Shown piece after piece: positions 62,876 to 64,000 of a stretch of DNA of 64,000 nucleotides; within the stretch, counting starts at the first letter, position 1; the number at the start of each line of letters is the position of its first letter. A program made the translations under genes and the position numbers. The stretch comes from Chthonobacter rhizosphaerae (lineage in GTDB: Bacteria > Pseudomonadota > Alphaproteobacteria > Rhizobiales > Pleomorphomonadaceae). The DNA lies in contig NZ_JACDIS010000005.1 in NCBI RefSeq assembly GCF_013839525.1, positions 124,001 to 188,000 of the forward strand, given 5' to 3'. The notes under the pieces were generated by a model, which saw only the letters and a program-made list of their open reading frames with translations, was not told the origin of the DNA and ran no database searches.

Positions 62876-63103
62876 GCGGCCGGTGAAGTGGTGGCGTTCG
62901 ATTCAGGTCGTCATGGTTCGCGGAGGCGGATCACCCACGCATATTTCGCGGAGGCGAACCGCCCACGCATGGTTCGCGGAGGCGAACCACACGTGCATGG
63001 TTCGCGGTGTCGGACCACGCATGGATGGTTCGCGGAGGCGCACCGCACATGCGTTCTCAGAGTGTGGAGCGGGTGGAATGCGGGGGTGGTCCGGATGAAC
63101 CGG
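62876..63103. repeat. Third repeat unit with five tandem copies of a 28-bp block
   Basis: The unit starts like the two before it (GCGGCCGGTG) but the block carrying TTCGCGGAGGCG is present five times head to tail with an exact 28-base period (62915, 62943, 62971, 62999, 63027). The flanking sequence of the long unit then resumes and ends at 63103 in CCGGATGAACCGG. Period 28 is not a multiple of three, so no peptide repeat is encoded. There are no unique spacers, so it is not a CRISPR. Confidence 0.92.
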
Positions 63104-63120
63104 GCGCGTCCTCGCCACCG

Positions 63121-63537
63121 TTACTCGTCCTCGTCCTCGTCGTCGTCCGCCGGCATGATGTTGACGACTCCGGCGATGCGCCATTCGGGGCCGTCGAGGA
63201 GGAGGTGGTAGTGGCAGGCGAAGTCGAAGACGGCTTCGCCGTCGGCGTCCTCCTGGTCCCACTCGACGGTCACGAGGGCGGTCCCGCCGTGGACGGAGAC
63301 GTCCGTGATGGTGGGGGTGGAGAGGACGGCGCCGGCCTCGTCATAGAGCTTCAGGACGGCCTTGACGTTCTCGGCCATCTCCTCGGCGTCGGCGAACACG
63401 TGGCCCTTGCCGAACTGCCAGATGACCGACGGGTAGAGGAAGCAGTCGAGGATCGCGTCCACGTCGTGGTCGTTGATCCCGGCCGCATAGCTGTCGACCA
63501 AGGCCTCGATATCGGCTTCCGGATCGAAGTCGGACAT
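63121..63537 (-). CDS. NTF2/SnoaL-like domain protein
   Basis: A 138-residue protein: ADIEALVDSYAAGINDHDVDAILDCFLYPSVIWQFGKGHVFADAEEM, followed by a beta-sheet half with ALVTVEWDQEDADGE and FDFACHYHLLLDGPEWRIAGVVNI, the cone-shaped NTF2-like fold (SnoaL/DUF4440 group). It ends in an acidic tail DDDEDEDE. An enzyme or ligand-binding role is not predictable. AGGGG is spaced for ATG 63537 rather than ATG 63543. The stop codon lies 18 bases from the tandem repeat array. Confidence 0.8.
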   Translation of the reverse strand: MSDFDPEADIEALVDSYAAGINDHDVDAILDCFLYPSVIWQFGKGHVFADAEEMAENVKAVLKLYDEAGAVLSTPTITDVSVHGGTALVTVEWDQEDADGEAVFDFACHYHLLLDGPEWRIAGVVNIMPADDDEDEDE

Positions 63538-63971
63538 GCCCATTCCCCTCGGCGACCCAAGTCCATGGCCGGGCCGATCGCCCGGCTTCGCGGCCCCGGC
63601 GAACGACCGCCGCGGCGCCTTCCCGGGCGAATCGCCGTCCCCGGGGAGCATCAGCCTAGCCGCCGAAGCTTAACGGGCCGGCCACGACCGGCGACAGAGG
63701 CGGACTTTCAAACGTCTGGACCGGCGCGAAGGGTCCGCCGGGGCAGGATGGCAGCGGCCGCAGGCTCCGTCCAGAATGCAAGTGGACCATCGGGCAGGCG
63801 CGTTGGCGCTTGATATCCGAAGCCTATCCGACTATTGGCTGTTCACGTACTCAGAATGAGCATATCTCCGGTGGGGACGGGACGATCGAGGGCATCGGGC
63901 CGCATTGCCGATCCACGGCGATTGCGGTAAAGCCGCTGTCATCTGGTTCAACCCGATCGGGAGGAAAGACC
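63538..63971. other. Intergenic region before the oxidase subunit gene
   Basis: About 430 bases with divergent genes on both sides. Nothing was recognised beyond an A+T-richer spot around 63830-63870 that may contain promoters. No RNA gene, repeat or terminator was seen. Confidence 0.45.
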
Positions 63972-64000
63972 GTGGCCGATAACGACAGCGCGATGGACTA
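63972..64000 (+). CDS. Start of a probable aa3-type cytochrome c oxidase subunit IV gene, cut by the window edge
   Basis: Only nine full codons and two bases of the tenth are visible: MADNDSAMD, then TA. A GTG start is preceded by GGGAGGAAAG. The short N terminus with SAMDY is characteristic of the ~70-residue bacterial aa3 oxidase subunit IV of Hyphomicrobiales, which often precedes pntA. The identification rests on so few residues that it remains tentative. Confidence 0.5.

Noticed and set aside
62481..63103. CRISPR array or repeat-protein gene
   Set aside because: Repeats are directly adjacent without unique spacers, no cas genes exist nearby, and periods of 197/198 and 28 bases do not keep a reading frame.
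62459..63211. Several short ORFs through the tandem repeats
   Set aside because: They merely read the repeats in different frames and change frame from unit to unit; no ribosome binding site or family.

Overview
The window is very G+C-rich, gene-dense DNA from an alphaproteobacterium, most likely a member of the Hyphomicrobiales (Rhizobiales). The evidence is the cell-cycle regulator CpdR, the nucleoid protein GapR (DUF2312), DUF1244, DUF1036, a 49-aa DUF1127 protein, the zinc-free form of ribosomal protein L36, an alpha-r8 (mmgR/suhB) type small RNA, and what looks like the first codons of an aa3-type cytochrome oxidase subunit IV gene. It reads as ordinary chromosome: no phage, plasmid, integrase, transposase or CRISPR was seen.

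Layout. 1-8.3 kb: 5' part of gltB, a threonine aldolase, an Hsp20 chaperone with a ROSE-like thermometer leader, a lysophospholipase-like hydrolase, hisN, the alpha-r8 sRNA, an N-formylglutamate amidohydrolase, cpdR and tRNA-Val. 8.3-14.6 kb: a secreted SGNH esterase, the DUF1127 protein, an HNH-like protein, a GNAT enzyme, and modBC facing a ModE-like regulator with no modA. 14.6-21 kb: a GntR/PfkB divergent pair, a LuxR regulator, a Pro/Tyr-rich exported protein, an aldo/keto reductase and a chemoreceptor. 21-28.3 kb: a core block of rpmJ, TPR protein, hydrolase, pyk/DUF1036, EamA exporter, a second N-formylglutamate amidohydrolase, DUF1244 and gapR. 28.5-36.2 kb: a TTC38-like/GNAT operon behind repeated operator-like palindromes, ppsA, and several small proteins. 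36.3-41.3 kb: a ribose-type sugar ABC transporter with a divergent double-HTH GntR regulator. 41.4-48.5 kb: ring-cleaving dioxygenase, GreA/B-like factor, P1B ATPase with a TPC motif, and an ECF sigma/RskA anti-sigma pair divergent from DUF4394. 48.5-64 kb: amine oxidase, an envelope group (DUF882 peptidase-like protein, L,D-transpeptidase, sigma-54 response regulator), pepF, DUF3445, a TPR-GGDEF cyclase, an ABC1 kinase, an NTF2-like protein and the oxidase subunit start.

How the genes work together. Central carbon around PEP is represented by pyk and ppsA (opposite directions of the pyruvate/PEP step), nitrogen by gltB and two N-formylglutamate amidohydrolases, the cell cycle by cpdR and gapR, and the envelope by the DUF882/Ldt/response-regulator group. 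Most regulators lie next to their probable targets.

The least explained DNA is non-coding: a nested tandem repeat (two near-identical ~197-bp units plus a third in which a 28-bp block is amplified five-fold) at 62481-63103; a 54-bp REP-like element in two copies, one beside a perfect 19-bp-arm palindrome; a compound repeat at 52167-52320; an orphan minus-strand terminator near 9.76 kb; and peptide-sized ORFs in the leaders of rpmJ and the threonine aldolase gene. No coherent new multi-gene system was found; these elements are the best candidates for something undescribed.
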